DNA of 64,000 bases from Aureimonas ureilytica DSM 18598 = NBRC 106430 (lineage in GTDB: Bacteria > Pseudomonadota > Alphaproteobacteria > Rhizobiales > Rhizobiaceae): assembly GCF_000382705.1 (NCBI RefSeq), contig NZ_ARQE01000002.1, forward strand, positions 496,001-560,000, read 5' to 3'. The notes beneath the pieces are model-generated. The model searched no databases and was not told where the DNA came from. It saw nothing but the letters and a program-made list of their open reading frames with translations. Every line of letters starts with the position of its first letter. Position 1 is the stretch's first letter. Shown here one piece after another: positions 63,359 to 64,000 of this stretch. Made by a program: the position numbers and the translations under genes.

Positions 63359-64000
63359 GTGGGAACGAGCACCGTCGGCTTTCCTGAAATTCTCTTCCTC
63401 CTGCGCGGCCTCGGCTGGACGCTGATCCTGACCGGCTTCGGCTTCGTCGGCGGCATCCTGTTCGGCCTCGTGGTGGCGCTGGCCCGCGTGTCGAAGAACC
63501 GGCTTTTCCGCTGGCCCGCCAAGGCCTGGATCGTGGTGTTCCAGGGAACGCCGCTCCTGATGCAGCTTTTCGTGGTCTTCTTCGGCCTGCCGCTCTTCGG
63601 CCTCAACGTCGATCCGTGGCTGGCGGTCGCCGTCGCCCTCACCGCCCATGCCTCGGCGTTTCTGGGCGAAATCTGGCGCGGTGCGATCGAGGCGGTGCCG
63701 CTCGGCCAGAGCGAGGCGGCCCACGCGCTCGGCCTGAAATATCCGAGCCTGATGCGCGACATCATCATGCCGCAGGCCTTCCGCCTGTCGCTGCCCGCGA
63801 CCATCGGCTTCCTGGTCCAGCTCCTGAAGGGCACCTCGCTCGCCGCCATCGTCGGCTTCATCGAACTGTCCCGCGCCGGGCAGATCGTCTCCAACCAGAC
63901 CTTCCAGCCGCTTCTGGTCTTCGGGATCGTCGGCGTCCTGTATTTCCTGATGTGCTGGCCCCTGTCGCTCTGGGGCAGCCGGATGGAACGCCGCCTCGCG
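63359..64000 (+). CDS. second amino-acid-type ABC permease (3' end outside window)
   Basis: An open frame from GTG 63359 runs to the window edge, at least 214 residues. It reads STVGFPEILFLLRGLGWTLI, then VFQGTPLLMQLFVVFFGLPL, SAFLGEIWRGAIEAVPLGQS and docking loop EAAHALGLKYPSLMRDIIMP, and continues LQLLKGTSLAAIVGFIELSR. This is the partner of the 62680 permease. It lies 10 bases after it. The stop codon is not visible, so the length is unknown but near complete for the family (about 215-230). Confidence 0.88.
   Translation, partial: MGTSTVGFPEILFLLRGLGWTLILTGFGFVGGILFGLVVALARVSKNRLFRWPAKAWIVVFQGTPLLMQLFVVFFGLPLFGLNVDPWLAVAVALTAHASAFLGEIWRGAIEAVPLGQSEAAHALGLKYPSLMRDIIMPQAFRLSLPATIGFLVQLLKGTSLAAIVGFIELSRAGQIVSNQTFQPLLVFGIVGVLYFLMCWPLSLWGSRMERRLA

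Noticed and set aside
60571-63894. A 1107-codon minus-strand frame across hpaI, the binding-like gene, LysR and the permeases
   Set aside because: It crosses several firmly identified genes on both strands and has low-complexity composition.

Overview
The window is GC-rich DNA from an alphaproteobacterium, most likely a member of the Hyphomicrobiales (Rhizobiales). This rests on gene content: a rhizobial-type glycerol operon (glpR-glpD-glpSTPQ-DUF2160-glpV), a PccR-like regulator divergent from pccB-mce-mcm-pccA, CsgH-type curli genes and a DmeRF cobalt/nickel efflux pair. No rRNA, tRNA, CRISPR array or replication origin was seen. The exact genus cannot be fixed.

Layout. (1) 1-10374 reads as the right-hand part of a mobile or genomic island. 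It carries dmeRF, a nucleoid-associated-protein/membrane-protein pair, a three-gene module ending in a soluble AAA+/M41 protease, a divergent XRE regulator and a complete dinB. It ends abruptly inside a second dinB, of which only the 3' part (10375-11016) remains. (2) 11199-12685 is a small curli locus (curlin, csgH, curlin). (3) 12691-21421 is a complete glycerol uptake and oxidation operon with TTTCG-type operators and a strong terminator. (4) 21486-24228 holds an AraC regulator and two secreted proteins of unknown function. (5) 24436-32092 is propionyl-CoA to succinyl-CoA metabolism. (6) 32108-47476 is a uronate-polysaccharide utilisation cluster: heparinase-like lyase, GH88 unsaturated uronyl hydrolase, ABC importer, KduI, KduD, DUF2264, DUF624, a GntR regulator and an unusual acyltransferase/helical-toroid fusion. 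(7) 47534-53021 holds a PAS-GGDEF cyclase, a TIM-barrel isomerase, and a Sco copper chaperone paired with a large secreted copper-radical oxidase carrying lectin domains. (8) 53221-64000 is an aromatic/shikimate-type catabolic region: AroQ, Gfo/Idh, TIM-barrel enzyme, GntR, intradiol dioxygenase, hydratase, aldolase, a LysR regulator and ABC transporter parts. It contains a LysR remnant and a 275-bp MITE-like fold-back element.

How the genes work together. Glycerol enters through GlpSTPQV and is oxidised by GlpD under GlpR control. Propionyl-CoA is carboxylated, epimerised and rearranged to succinyl-CoA under the ScfR/PccR-type regulator. Unsaturated uronate oligosaccharides are imported, cut by the heparinase-like enzyme and GH88, and fed through KduI/KduD toward 2-keto-3-deoxygluconate; the kinase and aldolase are not in the window. 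The aromatic cluster could convert a shikimate/quinate-type compound to ring-cleavage products, but its enzymes do not form one textbook pathway.

The points most worth a second look are the dinB-disrupting, dinB-carrying island with its two uncharacterised cargo modules, the Sco/copper-oxidase pair, the acyltransferase-toroid fusion, and the MITE that supplies a stop codon to a neighbouring gene.
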